Notes: generated by a model from the sequence alone, not told the origin. 47,771 nucleotides of DNA from an uncultured Corynebacterium sp. (GCA_946220775.1 CAMIFC010000016.1:1-47771); one strand, 5' to 3'; positions 27,598 through 35,820 are shown, numbered from the stretch's first letter. Made by a program: numbers and translations.

Positions 27598-27690
27598 CGG
27601 ATTCCGCGCGGCGTGTATCTTGTGAACTCCCCCAGGGCAGGAATGCAGCAAGGGTCAACGAGCTCTAACGGGTGCGCGGGGTCCTTTTAT
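27598..27690 (+). ncRNA. ffs: Signal recognition particle RNA (4.5S type)
   Basis: The conserved SRP core is seen: GTGAACTCCCCCAGG, GCAGGAATGCAGCAAGGG (tetraloop region and asymmetric loop) and GAGCTCTAACGGGTGCGCGGG. The 5' GGATTCCGCGC pairs with the 3' GCGCGGGGTCC with G-U pairs, closing the rod. Followed by CCTTTTATT, a short termination signal. It binds Ffh for co-translational targeting of membrane proteins. Transcribed toward the membrane-protein gene, whose 3' end it overlaps. Confidence 0.93.
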
Positions 27691-28348
27691 TATGCCCAGA
27701 TCCAGCGCTTAACCTCCCGCGGAAGCAAAGAAGAATCACCCGGATCACTGCGCCCAGGCTCAACCCAACATGAGCGATTGGAAACAGCAGAAGCACGTTC
27801 AGATGCCAATAATTGTCATCCACGTAGAACGCTGTATACGTCGCCGAAACCAGCGTGAGACACCACGCAATACCCAGCGCGACCAGCAATGAACCGCTAA
27901 AAGGCCACCGCAATCGAACACCGATTAACCACATCGCGACCACCACGATCAAAACTGGAATCACCAGCTGCGGACCTAACACACGCTTCCCCAGGATCAG
28001 CGGAGTCAGAGCTTCTACCCCCTTCGAAAAGAGCCAAATCACTGGCCCAATAGCAATCCCAGCCAACAAGGCCATCAGATTGTTCCAGCCCCTAGGACTT
28101 TCGCGATTCCGCCCGGGCTCCGGGCTCTTCTGCAGCGAGGCCACGTTGCTCTCTTGTTGCGACGCCGCGTTACTCTCTCGCCGAGAGGCCTCGTCATTTT
28201 CTGCCCGTGAGGTGTTCTCTTCCCGCGACACCTCCCTGTCTCGCCATTGCTTCTTCTCTATCGGCCGAGCAACCCCAATGACCATGAGGACAACCAGCGT
28301 TGGAATGGCCGCAATGAGCGTCGTATAGCTCAGAACTTCTCCAAACAT
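27665..28348 (-). CDS. Hypothetical membrane protein
   Basis: 227 residues with an N-terminal helix (TLIAAIPTLVVLMVIGVA), a charged Glu/Arg/Ser-rich cytoplasmic stretch with repeated QESNVAS/RESNAAS units, and four more hydrophobic helices. No domain recognised. GTAGGAGAA precedes the ATG at a good distance, which supports it. The last codons overlap the 3' end of ffs on the opposite strand. Confidence 0.68.
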   Translation of the reverse strand: MFGEVLSYTTLIAAIPTLVVLMVIGVARPIEKKQWRDREVSREENTSRAENDEASRRESNAASQQESNVASLQKSPEPGRNRESPRGWNNLMALLAGIAIGPVIWLFSKGVEALTPLILGKRVLGPQLVIPVLIVVVAMWLIGVRLRWPFSGSLLVALGIAWCLTLVSATYTAFYVDDNYWHLNVLLLFPIAHVGLSLGAVIRVILLCFRGRLSAGSGHNKRTPRTR

Positions 28349-28609
28349 CGCTGATTCTCCTACATTAAAACCTCAGGTTTCTATTACGCCTACTTTAGTG
28401 AATCCATCCGGCGAACCTCTCGACGTTCATCCCAGTTCACGCCCCATTCACCCCAATTCGCGCTCCGGCGCACCTCCCGGCGCTTTCCCTTCTCTCGCGC
28501 TCCCCTACCCTCCCCGGCTTCCTTCCACACTCACTTCCCCACTCACTCCCCACCACCCCGATTCTCTTAAAATCGCCCCATACGCCAGCCATTGCCCTAG
28601 CGTGAAACT

Positions 28610-28799
28610 ATGAACGCCACCCCCGAACTGGTCCAGCTCACCATCACCTCCGGACTCGCCCGTGTGACCCCTCCATCGCCCCGGAAAACTCAATTCGCTG
28701 ACCCTCGACACGCTCGATCAGCTCATCGCCGCCGCGCGCACCATTCGTTCGAACCGTAGCGTCCGAGCGGTCATCATCGCTGGTCACGACCATAATTTC
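28610..28799 (+). pseudogene. Enoyl-CoA hydratase/isomerase (crotonase), 5' fragment
   Basis: Translated from 28610 with one shift this gives MNATPELVQLTITSGLARVT, then L-H-R-P-G-K-L-N-S-L-T-L-D-T-L-D, and RSVRAVIIAGHDHNF, the N-terminal half of a crotonase up to the oxyanion-hole segment. Two lesions: an extra C in CCCC at 28668-28671, and insertion of a transposon at 28800. The rest of the gene resumes at 32509, where it continues ...NF-TAGLDFGSAL. The insertion splits the codons for H-N-F from T-A-G without net loss. Confidence 0.88.
28792..28799. repeat. 8-bp target site duplication, left copy
   Basis: ATAATTTC directly before the left inverted repeat; the identical copy at 32509-32516 follows the right inverted repeat. 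Removing the element and one copy rejoins the crotonase reading frame. Eight bp is the duplication size of the IS1595 family. Confidence 0.92.
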
Positions 28800-28828
28800 G
28801 GCTGTGTTCACCCAACTTTGACATGGGC
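28800..28828 (+). repeat. Left terminal inverted repeat of the transposon
   Basis: Begins GGCTGTGTTCACCCAACTTT and ends GACATGGGC. It matches the reverse complement of 32480-32508 at 27 of 29 positions. The 180 bp between it and the nuclease stop codon hold no gene. Confidence 0.93.
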
Positions 28829-29007
28829 TGACTAGCAGCTTTCCTACCAGCGGTTTTGCGAATCACACAAATGTGACACGAGCAGTCTTTGTGCCTCTGG
28901 TTTTAATCGAACGCTTGTTCTACCGTCAGGTAAACAAAAACAGGCTCAAGGTGAAGTCTCGAAAACTCTCCCTAAGCCCGTTTAAGCGACTTTAAGCATA
29001 CCTTCGA

Positions 29008-30189
29008 CTACCTGTTACCCTTCGACCGATTACAAGGCTTACAGAGCATCTGGCAGTTCCCAAGGCTGGAATCCCCGCCTTTACTCCATGCGGTTGCATG
29101 ATCGACGTCCATCTCCTTGAACTTGAAGATTTTTGTTGCGCGAGTGGTATCGCCGTTGGCACACAGCGGACAGTTGGAAACGCCTAGCTCTTCTGCCTTC
29201 TTGGTTTGTCTATTGTAGGCTTGCTTGGCGATTTTTTCGTCGAAGATTCGGATATTCAGAAGCTTTTTGTTTTTCTCGCCACTAAGGATGTATTCGAAAA
29301 TCTCTTTTTTATCGGTGACGTTTTCGTCATCCATTAATTCTTTGATGCGCTTTTCGTTATTTTTCGGATTGTAGGAATTTTGCCCATAATCCTTGTGGAG
29401 CCTACCCCATTCGCGCCCGCGCATTTCCTTGTACGTTTCACCGGGGAACGTGGACGAAACCCAGTCAATAATGGTGGTAGAATTCTTGGTTAATTCGTCA
29501 ATGTTATCGTCTTGGCGGTGTTCAGACATATACGCATCAATGGTTTTATCCTTTTTGATGCCAACCCATTTCAGCGCCTCCTGGAGAATCTCCTGGCGAT
29601 TAATATCACCCCAAATGTAGGTTGCCCACTTTTCCCTACGCGCATCCCCAGAATTAGAAAACTCTTGTTTAGCCAGCGTGACAAAAGAACCAGAATAAAT
29701 CGCATTCCTTAGTTCCTGTTCATTGAGTGGCACACCTTCAGTGTTAATGGTTTTGAACCATTCTTTAATTTCGCTTTCGGTGCCTTTACACACATACACC
29801 AGAATCTTATAATTCTTAATGAAATCCTTTTTGTCCTGTGGCAAAGAATTGAAAGTGTGCTCGCGCCCCTCAAACATGACGGCAAACTTGCCAGTGATAA
29901 AGCGCCCGATGGACGTGATGCGCTGTTGTCCATCCAGAACCTCCAAGCGCTCATTGCCTTCATCGTCCAAACCATTGGAAAAGTAGATCAAGCCAATAGG
30001 ATAGCCTTTAAGAAGCGAATCAATGACTTTCTTGTCCTTGTTGTCTTTGGCGTAGATGTAGTTGCGCTGAAACTCCGGCTGAATGACAAGCTCACCGCCT
30101 AAACCATATAAGCCTTTGTTTTCCAGCTCACTGTAGACAAAACCATCTGTGATCTGCTCAATAGTGTAAGTTTTCAGTTCTGTTTTCAT
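29008..30189 (-). CDS. DUF262 (ParB-like) / HNH endonuclease protein, transposon cargo
   Basis: 393 residues. The N-terminal DUF262 domain has QPEFQRNY (about 37-44) and DGQQR (86-90), the family's nucleotide-binding/hydrolysis motifs. A helical middle domain follows. The C-terminal HNH domain (about 340-393) has CPLC, MDVDHATAWSKGGDSSLGN and CKPCNRSKGN, i.e. the zinc cysteines, the catalytic His and the Asn. Proteins of this plan include phage-defence and modification-dependent nucleases. The ATG at 30189 follows AGGAGG that lies inside the last codons of the methylase gene, 5 nt upstream, so the two are coupled. Intact. Confidence 0.9.
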   Translation of the reverse strand: MKTELKTYTIEQITDGFVYSELENKGLYGLGGELVIQPEFQRNYIYAKDNKDKKVIDSLLKGYPIGLIYFSNGLDDEGNERLEVLDGQQRITSIGRFITGKFAVMFEGREHTFNSLPQDKKDFIKNYKILVYVCKGTESEIKEWFKTINTEGVPLNEQELRNAIYSGSFVTLAKQEFSNSGDARREKWATYIWGDINRQEILQEALKWVGIKKDKTIDAYMSEHRQDDNIDELTKNSTTIIDWVSSTFPGETYKEMRGREWGRLHKDYGQNSYNPKNNEKRIKELMDDENVTDKKEIFEYILSGEKNKKLLNIRIFDEKIAKQAYNRQTKKAEELGVSNCPLCANGDTTRATKIFKFKEMDVDHATAWSKGGDSSLGNCQMLCKPCNRSKGNR

Positions 30190-30194
30190 GGCGA

Positions 30195-31318
30195 TTATGC
30201 CTCCTGATCTGCGGGGATGTGGCGAATGAGGATGCGCTTGTACACACTCGTTCCCTCGATTGTCCCACTCATCGAAATCGTTTGATCCCACCCTTCGGGG
30301 CGACCGTAATTATACGAGCACCCCACAATCTCAAACTGCTCCGGACAGTACTTATCCAAAAACGAAATCGGCACACCCATGACACCCTTGTAGTCCGAAG
30401 GGATACCATTAGTGACAGGAACCTCGATGGCATCATAGTTGTCATAAGTCTTGTACGAGTTAGCGTTTTTAGCAATCTTTTTGTTGAAACGCTCATTGTC
30501 CGCCTGTGTCATCAAGGGCAACGGCGTATGCCTACGTCCATGCTGAATATTGGTGAACCAGCATGAATTACCAAGTCTCGTGTATGAAACTTCGTCTGTA
30601 CTGACATAACCCAGTTTGGCAGCCTTGTCTCTATCAGACTGTTTTACCTCGATATTAAGCGGAACTTCAAATACCATATCAGTGGTGTTTCCTGTGGCTC
30701 CAAGCCATATTTTATTCCCTTTGATTAGTGGGAATACATCTTTGTAGGTAATTGCATTAGAATTACCAATTACGGCAAAAGCACATCGCCTTCAATTAAC
30801 CAGGCAACGAACTCTTTAAGCAAAGAAAACGGCGGATTTGCAATTACCATATCTGCTTCGTCTCGTAAAGATTTTATTTCATCGCTACGGAAATCCCCGT
30901 CATCTTCCAAATATCCCCATTCAATATCATCAATATTGATTACCCCGTCTTTATTTATGTCTTTGTTCTGTAGCGTGAAAATTTTTCCGTGCTCAAAATC
31001 CTTCTTTTCATCAAACATCACATGATCGAACAGTCCGGGTTGTGGGGAATAGAATGCACCCCCATTATTCGCCCTCGGTGAATATGAGGTGGAAATTAAC
31101 TTTTTTATTCCGAGTTCTTCAAAACGCAAAGCGAAATACTTTGTGAAATTGCTCCACTCCGGATCATCACAAGGCAAAAGAATCACTTTATCCCTGAAAA
31201 CGTCTGGATCGTATTCAGGGTAGGCGTTCATCTCTTTTTCAATGTCCACCCATGGCGTGTAAAACTCGTCCTGTTTAGCTCGTTTAGCATTGTGTAGGTT
31301 GCTGTTAGCCATTGACAC
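30195..31318 (-). pseudogene. EcoRI-family adenine-specific DNA methyltransferase, frameshifted
   Basis: The first part (31318-30770) starts NSNLHNAKRAKQDEFYTPW, as in EcoRI-type methylases, and reaches the catalytic NPPF motif (ADMVIANPPFSLLKEFVAWL). Translation then stops early. In the next frame the protein continues FAVIGNSNAITYKDVFPL, KIWLGATGNTTDMVFEVP, down to HIPADQEA at 30195. The frames meet at four A (plus strand 30777-30780); a fifth would restore one ORF of about 374 residues. It would transfer methyl groups to adenine in a short target. Coupled to the downstream nuclease. GTG 31318 or ATG 31312 start. Confidence 0.9.
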
Positions 31319-31391
31319 ACCCCGTAGAGATAGTAAGTAACACCAGTGTTATTACTTATGACACTACAGCAGGGAGTGGGTGTTTCGCGGG
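31319..31391 (-). promoter_or_regulatory. Spacer between transposase and methylase, with an imperfect palindrome
   Basis: On the minus strand TAAGTAATAACAC and GTGTTACTTAC form an imperfect inverted repeat (about 31333-31360), just upstream of the methylase start. It resembles an operator or control-box for the cargo operon; there is no direct proof. Confidence 0.4.
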
Positions 31392-32396
31392 CTATATAGC
31401 GTGCGCCACGATGTGCCTGGTCAGATGATCCAACGGAGGTAGATTGTCGCCTGTCATCTTCGATCTGGTTACCGTGTACGTTCCTTCGACAACGGTGCTC
31501 ATAGTCTCATTCTCGGCGTTGCTATCAAGCCATAGCATCCAGGACAGGTAGCGGGGTAGGTACTTGCTGGCTACGCCACCAAACAATCTCAGGAAACGCT
31601 TTGTACGCGAATGGAGCGCATTGATCTGTGCCAGCTCGCCCCGTTCATCCTTGGAGTGGTAAGCGGTGTGCGTTGCGCCAAGCTCGCGGATAGCCTTCGG
31701 GTAGCAGGATGCCTTGTCGGTAATGATGTGCGAGCCGTTGCGAACAACATCAGAAAGTGCTTGGCGTGCCATGTTGATAGTCATGTTTCCGCCACCGGCA
31801 ATTTGGTAGAAGACGCTACCCGTATTTGTGACTCCCATCACAACACACATGTGGTTCTTTGACCGGCACTTAGTCGCCATGGACTTTCCGCGCTTGTACG
31901 GTTGCCTGCCGGGTGGTGTTGTGCCCTTGAAGTTAAACCGGATGAAAGTCTCGTCCACCTGCGCCGTGTTACCCAAGCCTACCCTCGTCTTTGGGCGTGC
32001 TTTTTCGACTAGCTCAAGAATCCTATGGCGCATGAAAAACGACGTTTTCAAGCTCACCTGGCACCGCACAGCAGCGCGCCTTAGCGGAACCCTGTCAATG
32101 AAGCACTTGATGTACTCGCGCCACGTGGACAAGGGGAGCTTAGACGATCCCAGAACCTTGCCTGTGCTCATGCCAAACGTGCGTCCGCAACCTTTGCACA
32201 AATACCTTTGCCCAGCCTTTGTGCGTCCTTTTCTTACGATCCTGTCGCAATCACAACGCGGACAGTTGTCCGGCTCTTCTTCCTTGCTAGGCATCTGAAG
32301 CAATGCCTCTAGCTCTTTGATTAACTGTTGCCTCTCAGACTCGGAAATGGAGCTGAGAGTTTCGCTAACCTGCGTGACTACCTTTACTGTTTCCAT
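31392..32396 (-). CDS. IS1595-family transposase
   Basis: 334 residues. N-terminal zinc ribbon (C45-P-R-C48 and C67-K-G-C70), then the ISXO2-type DDE domain: first Asp in AQVDETFIRFNFKG (D148), second Asp in HIITDKASCY, and the characteristic N/E-position segment INALHSRTKRFLRLFGGVASKYLPRYLSWMLWL. This is the IS1595/ISXO2 signature with a DDN/DDE active site. Complete, no frameshift, ends close to the right inverted repeat. Confidence 0.94.
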   Translation of the reverse strand: METVKVVTQVSETLSSISESERQQLIKELEALLQMPSKEEEPDNCPRCDCDRIVRKGRTKAGQRYLCKGCGRTFGMSTGKVLGSSKLPLSTWREYIKCFIDRVPLRRAAVRCQVSLKTSFFMRHRILELVEKARPKTRVGLGNTAQVDETFIRFNFKGTTPPGRQPYKRGKSMATKCRSKNHMCVVMGVTNTGSVFYQIAGGGNMTINMARQALSDVVRNGSHIITDKASCYPKAIRELGATHTAYHSKDERGELAQINALHSRTKRFLRLFGGVASKYLPRYLSWMLWLDSNAENETMSTVVEGTYTVTRSKMTGDNLPPLDHLTRHIVAHAI

Positions 32397-32479
32397 GTTT
32401 TAAGTTTAAAAATCGCACCGGACAACTAATCCCGAAACTGGAACACGTGTTCTATTCATAAAAAAGCATATGAAATTAT

Positions 32480-32508
32480 GCCCATGTCAAAGCTGGGTGA
32501 ACAGAGCC
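32480..32508 (-). repeat. Right terminal inverted repeat of the transposon
   Basis: On the minus strand begins GGCTCTGTTCACCCAGCTTT and ends GACATGGGC; compared with the left end it differs at position 5 and position 15. Confidence 0.93.
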
Positions 32509-32516
32509 ATAATTTC
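32509..32516. repeat. 8-bp target site duplication, right copy
   Basis: ATAATTTC, same as 28792-28799; encodes the end of the H-N-F segment of the crotonase. Confidence 0.92.
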
Positions 32517-33257
32517 ACCGCTGGTTTGGATTTCGGATCGGCGCTGAAAACACCCGGCGGTATCCTCGGGGCGTTCACCCCTCGCCCGTGGCGCGGCACC
32601 AACACTTTCCAGGAAGCGTGCTGGGCGTTCCGGCGTCTGCCCGTACCGGTCATCGCCGCCGTCGAAGGCTTTTGCTTCGGCGGGGGCGTGCAGCTCGCCG
32701 CCGCCGCGGATTACCGTTTCACCACGTCGGACGCCAATTGGTCAGTACTGGAGTCCAAGTGGGGCTTGATCCCCGACATGTCGGGGATCTATTCCCTGAA
32801 GCAGCTTCTCCCCATCGACGTTGCGAAGCGCCTTGCTATGACTGGGGAAATACTGTCGGGTGAGGAGGCGGTTCGGCTGGGGTTGGCGTCCGAAATTTCG
32901 GAAGATCCGATCGCGGACGCTGAGCGGCTGGCAGCGCAGATTGCGACGCGGTCGCCGGATGCGGTGGCGTATGCGAAGCGGCTGTTTGATGAGACGTGGG
33001 ACGTCGGACCACGCCGGACTTTTTGCCGGGAGCGGCTGCGGCAGGCGCGGCTGTTGGTGGCGAAGAACACGAAGATTGCGCAGAAGGCGGCGGCGAAGGC
33101 GCGCGGTGCGGTGGTGGACGCGAAGTTCCGCAACCGCGAGGTGCGGCAGCTGGAGGTCGAGGCGGGTTCAGGTACCCCGGCACTGGGTGGGAGCCAAGTG
33201 GGCCGGACGCGGGATGCGCCCAGCGTGGGATGGCGCCTGCTCAGCCCGAAAATGTGA
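32509..33257 (+). pseudogene. Enoyl-CoA hydratase/isomerase (crotonase), 3' fragment
   Basis: Continues the gene begun at 28610: TAGLDFGSALKTPGG (oxyanion hole side), then ALPVPVIAAVEGFCFGGGVQLAAAADYRF, the crotonase signature segment, and WGLIPDMSGIYSLKQLLP. Catalytic glutamate position in the family corresponds to SKWGLIPDMSG, with D where hydratases often have E. A 249-residue remainder. The original product would be about 312 residues. It ends 17 bp into gluQRS on the opposite strand. Function lost unless the fragment is expressed from the transposon. Confidence 0.9.
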
Positions 33258-34296
33258 CTGGACCTGCGGGGAGTAGTTCCGGATGGAAGGTCTCGAGCCA
33301 CTCGTCGGCGGAGTTGCCACGAACAGCCTCGCCGAGGGAGTTCGCGATCCACGCGCGCGTTTCGTCCACTCCTAGTTCTCGCATTGTCACCGCTCCATCG
33401 CGTTTGGCGAGGCGCTTGCCCTCCGGGCCGAGCACCAGTGGAACATGCAGATACTCGACCGGCGGCAGCCCCAGCAGATGAGCCAGATAGGCCTGGCGGG
33501 GCGCGGAGCTGAGCAGGTCAGCTCCGCGAACGACTTGGTTGACTCCGGCGGTGGCGTCATCGACCACGACAGCGAGGTTGTAGGCATACTCGGTGCCGTC
33601 GAGCTGGTGAGTGTTGCCGCCGCGGCGGAGCACGAGGTCATCGACGTCGCCGGTATAGGTTGTGTCTGGCTGCGCGCCCGCGGGGTCGGCCGCGTCTGGC
33701 TGCAGTAACTCCGTCACGGTCCAAGTTGACACCTCGGACCTCAACCGCAGCGCGGGAGCGCGACCAACTTCCGCGAGCTCGGAGCGGCGCTGTTCTCGTT
33801 GGGTGTCGGTCAGATCCCGGCAGGTTTGCGGGTATTGGCCCGGAATTGAGTGTGGAGCGCGGGACGCATCCTGAATGTCCCGTCGCGAGCAATAACACTC
33901 ATAAACCCGCCCCTGACCAGCGAGTTTCTCCAGTGCTGCTTTGTACAGGTCAAGGCTCTGCTGCTGTGTGGCGATCGGCCCATCATGAGTGATACCGATA
34001 GCTGCGAGGTCGGCGAGCTGCCGCTCGGCGACCTCCGGGCTGGAGCGCTGCGCGTCGATGTCGTCGACGCGCAGGTGGAACTCGCGACCACTGTGCTTGG
34101 CATACAACCACGCCAACACGGCTGTTCGCAGGTTCCCTAAGTGCAGGTCACCGCTCGGGCTCGGGGCGTAGCGGCCGGCGCCCCGCGTCGGCCCGGTACC
34201 ACACGTCGACCCAGTGCCCCGCGCCCCCGTGGGGTTCCAGGTCGGCGTGTCCCCGGCGTGCTCGGCAGCGCCACCCGCACCCTCACCCCTAGCCAA
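33241..34296 (-). CDS. gluQRS: Glutamyl-Q tRNA(Asp) synthetase
   Basis: Truncated GluRS-like enzyme that attaches glutamate to queuosine-34 of tRNA-Asp. It has the HIGH-like motif RYAPSPSGDLHLGNLRTA, the KMSKS-like GKRLAKRDGA, and the zinc-binding residues CYC...YPQTC. The anticodon-binding domain of ordinary GluRS is absent, as expected. The start is uncertain: a TTG at 34296 gives an 8-bp overlap with tgt, but an Ala/Gly/Thr-rich stretch precedes the first conserved residues. It follows tgt directly, consistent with both acting on the same queuosine position. Confidence 0.92.
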   Translation of the reverse strand: MARGEGAGGAAEHAGDTPTWNPTGARGTGSTCGTGPTRGAGRYAPSPSGDLHLGNLRTAVLAWLYAKHSGREFHLRVDDIDAQRSSPEVAERQLADLAAIGITHDGPIATQQQSLDLYKAALEKLAGQGRVYECYCSRRDIQDASRAPHSIPGQYPQTCRDLTDTQREQRRSELAEVGRAPALRLRSEVSTWTVTELLQPDAADPAGAQPDTTYTGDVDDLVLRRGGNTHQLDGTEYAYNLAVVVDDATAGVNQVVRGADLLSSAPRQAYLAHLLGLPPVEYLHVPLVLGPEGKRLAKRDGAVTMRELGVDETRAWIANSLGEAVRGNSADEWLETFHPELLPAGPVTFSG

Positions 34297-35752
34297 GCCG
34301 GTTCTCCCAGCCCGGGCCGTAATAGCGAGCCATGAACTCCGCCCGGTACTCCTCAAAATGGTCTTCCAGCATTGCTTCCCGAATCCGGTCCACCAACCCG
34401 ATCATGAAATGCAGGTTATGCATGGTGCACAGAGTTCCCGCCAGGAACTCCTTCGCCCGCAGCAAGTGGTGAATATAAGCGCGCGTGTAATTCTCCGACA
34501 CATAACCGCCCACTTCCTCATCAATCGGGGTGAAATCCCGCCGGAACTTCGCTCCCATCAGGTTCAGCCGACCATCCAGTGTGTAGACCCCACCACGACG
34601 CCCCAGACGAGTCGGTGCCACACAGTCAAAAGTATCCGCACCTGCAGCGATGGCGGTGAACAGGTCGTCAGGTTCCGAAATACCCAGCAGGTGACGAGGC
34701 TTATCATCCGGGAGTTCCTGCGATACCCAGTCCACGATCGTGCCTAGGTTTTCCTTCTCTAACGCACCACCAATGCCGTATCCACCGAATCCCCTTTTCC
34801 CCTGGGACTCCGCCTCCTGTGACAGTTGAACCAGGCCTTGGGCGGCTTGGCGTCGTAAATCTTCGTATTGAGCACCCTGCACGACGCCCCACAGCGACTG
34901 CAAAGGGCGATGCGTGCGCAGCTGGGTCTGGCGCTCGTGCTCCTCGAGGCAGCGGCGGGCCCAACGGTGCGTGCGGGCAACGGATTTCTCCTGGTACTCG
35001 CGGGTATTGGCGAGCGTGGTGAGCTCGTCGAAGGCGAACATGATGTCCGCGCCGAGCTGATGCTGGATCTGCATACTGACTTCCGGGGTGAAGCGGTGTT
35101 TCGAGCCGTCAATGACGCTGCGGAAATCCACGCCGTCCTCGTCGACGACAGCCATGCGCTTCTTCTGCTGCGCGATGATTTTGTCCTTATCCAGGCCTTT
35201 TGTGTCCATCGCTAGGACTTTCTTGAAGCCCACGCCGAGGCTCATGACCTGGAACCCACCCGAATCCGTGTACGTCGGCCCGTGCCAATTTTCGAACCTC
35301 GCGACGCCACCCGCCTCATCAACAATATCCGGCCCCGGCTGCAAATAAAGGTGGTACGCGTTCGACAGCATCGCTTGCGCGCCCGTCGCCCGCACCTGCT
35401 CCGGGGTCAGCGTTTTCACCGTCGCCTTCGTCGCCACGGGAATGAACGCGGGCGTTTGTATGTTTCCATGCGGAGTTTTTATGACGCCAACCCGGCCTTG
35501 ACTAAATTTCTTCCTCCCCACGGGTTCTCCGCTTTCGGGGATGGCAGTAGCGTGCTCGGCCAGAGGATCGGAGACTTCGCCGAGGTATTTTACCAGCTCA
35601 AACGTCGTATCTGTGGTGTAGTTCCCCGTGTTTTGGCCGGTGGCTGGGCTTGGGTTGGTAATGCCTGCGCCGGGATGCGGGATGTGGCCGGACGATGCCG
35701 TCCGCGAGTCGCGTGGCTGGTCCGGGGAGTGGTCGGCTGGGGTGTTCGTCAT
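34289..35752 (-). CDS. tgt: tRNA-guanine(34) transglycosylase
   Basis: About 487 residues. Core motifs: TYTDSGGFQVMSLG with the general base Asp, VVQGAQYEDLR, GYGIGGAL, and FDCVAPTR with the nucleophile Asp. The region which in other Tgt proteins is E-C-D-C-Y-T-C-x-N-Y-S-R-A-Y (three zinc Cys) reads EEVGGYVSENYTRAY, so the three Cys are V, G and S; the His further on remains in AYIHHL. It exchanges guanine for a queuine precursor at position 34. TAAGGT 7 nt before the ATG at 35752 suggests a leaderless message. In an operon with gluQRS. Confidence 0.93.
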   Translation of the reverse strand: MTNTPADHSPDQPRDSRTASSGHIPHPGAGITNPSPATGQNTGNYTTDTTFELVKYLGEVSDPLAEHATAIPESGEPVGRKKFSQGRVGVIKTPHGNIQTPAFIPVATKATVKTLTPEQVRATGAQAMLSNAYHLYLQPGPDIVDEAGGVARFENWHGPTYTDSGGFQVMSLGVGFKKVLAMDTKGLDKDKIIAQQKKRMAVVDEDGVDFRSVIDGSKHRFTPEVSMQIQHQLGADIMFAFDELTTLANTREYQEKSVARTHRWARRCLEEHERQTQLRTHRPLQSLWGVVQGAQYEDLRRQAAQGLVQLSQEAESQGKRGFGGYGIGGALEKENLGTIVDWVSQELPDDKPRHLLGISEPDDLFTAIAAGADTFDCVAPTRLGRRGGVYTLDGRLNLMGAKFRRDFTPIDEEVGGYVSENYTRAYIHHLLRAKEFLAGTLCTMHNLHFMIGLVDRIREAMLEDHFEEYRAEFMARYYGPGWENRLG

Positions 35753-35820
35753 GGCATTCACCTTAGCGGGCTGCCCGGACACGTCTTGCACATGCGGATT
35801 GGGGGCGCGCGGTTGGGATG

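Larger units (their letters stand above)
28800..32508. mobile_element. IS1595-family transposon with restriction-modification-like cargo
   Basis: A 3709-bp element bounded by 29-bp imperfect inverted repeats (28800-28828 and 32480-32508) that differ at two positions, with 8-bp target duplications. It holds, all on the minus strand, a transposase (31392-32396), an EcoRI-family adenine methylase (frameshifted, 30195-31318) and a DUF262-HNH nuclease (29008-30189). The interior is visibly more AT-rich than the surrounding chromosome and lacks the octamer GGACGCCA. It interrupts a crotonase gene. IS1595 elements with passenger genes are known; this cargo is unfamiliar to me. Confidence 0.93.

Noticed and set aside
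27562..27858. 98-residue plus-strand open frame at the SRP RNA
   Set aside because: It covers the ffs promoter and RNA; the nucleotide signal is that of the RNA, not of a protein.
34141..34356. ATG at 34356 as the gluQRS start
   Set aside because: It would overlap tgt by 68 bp and add residues with no family similarity; the TTG at 34296 is preferred, with doubt.
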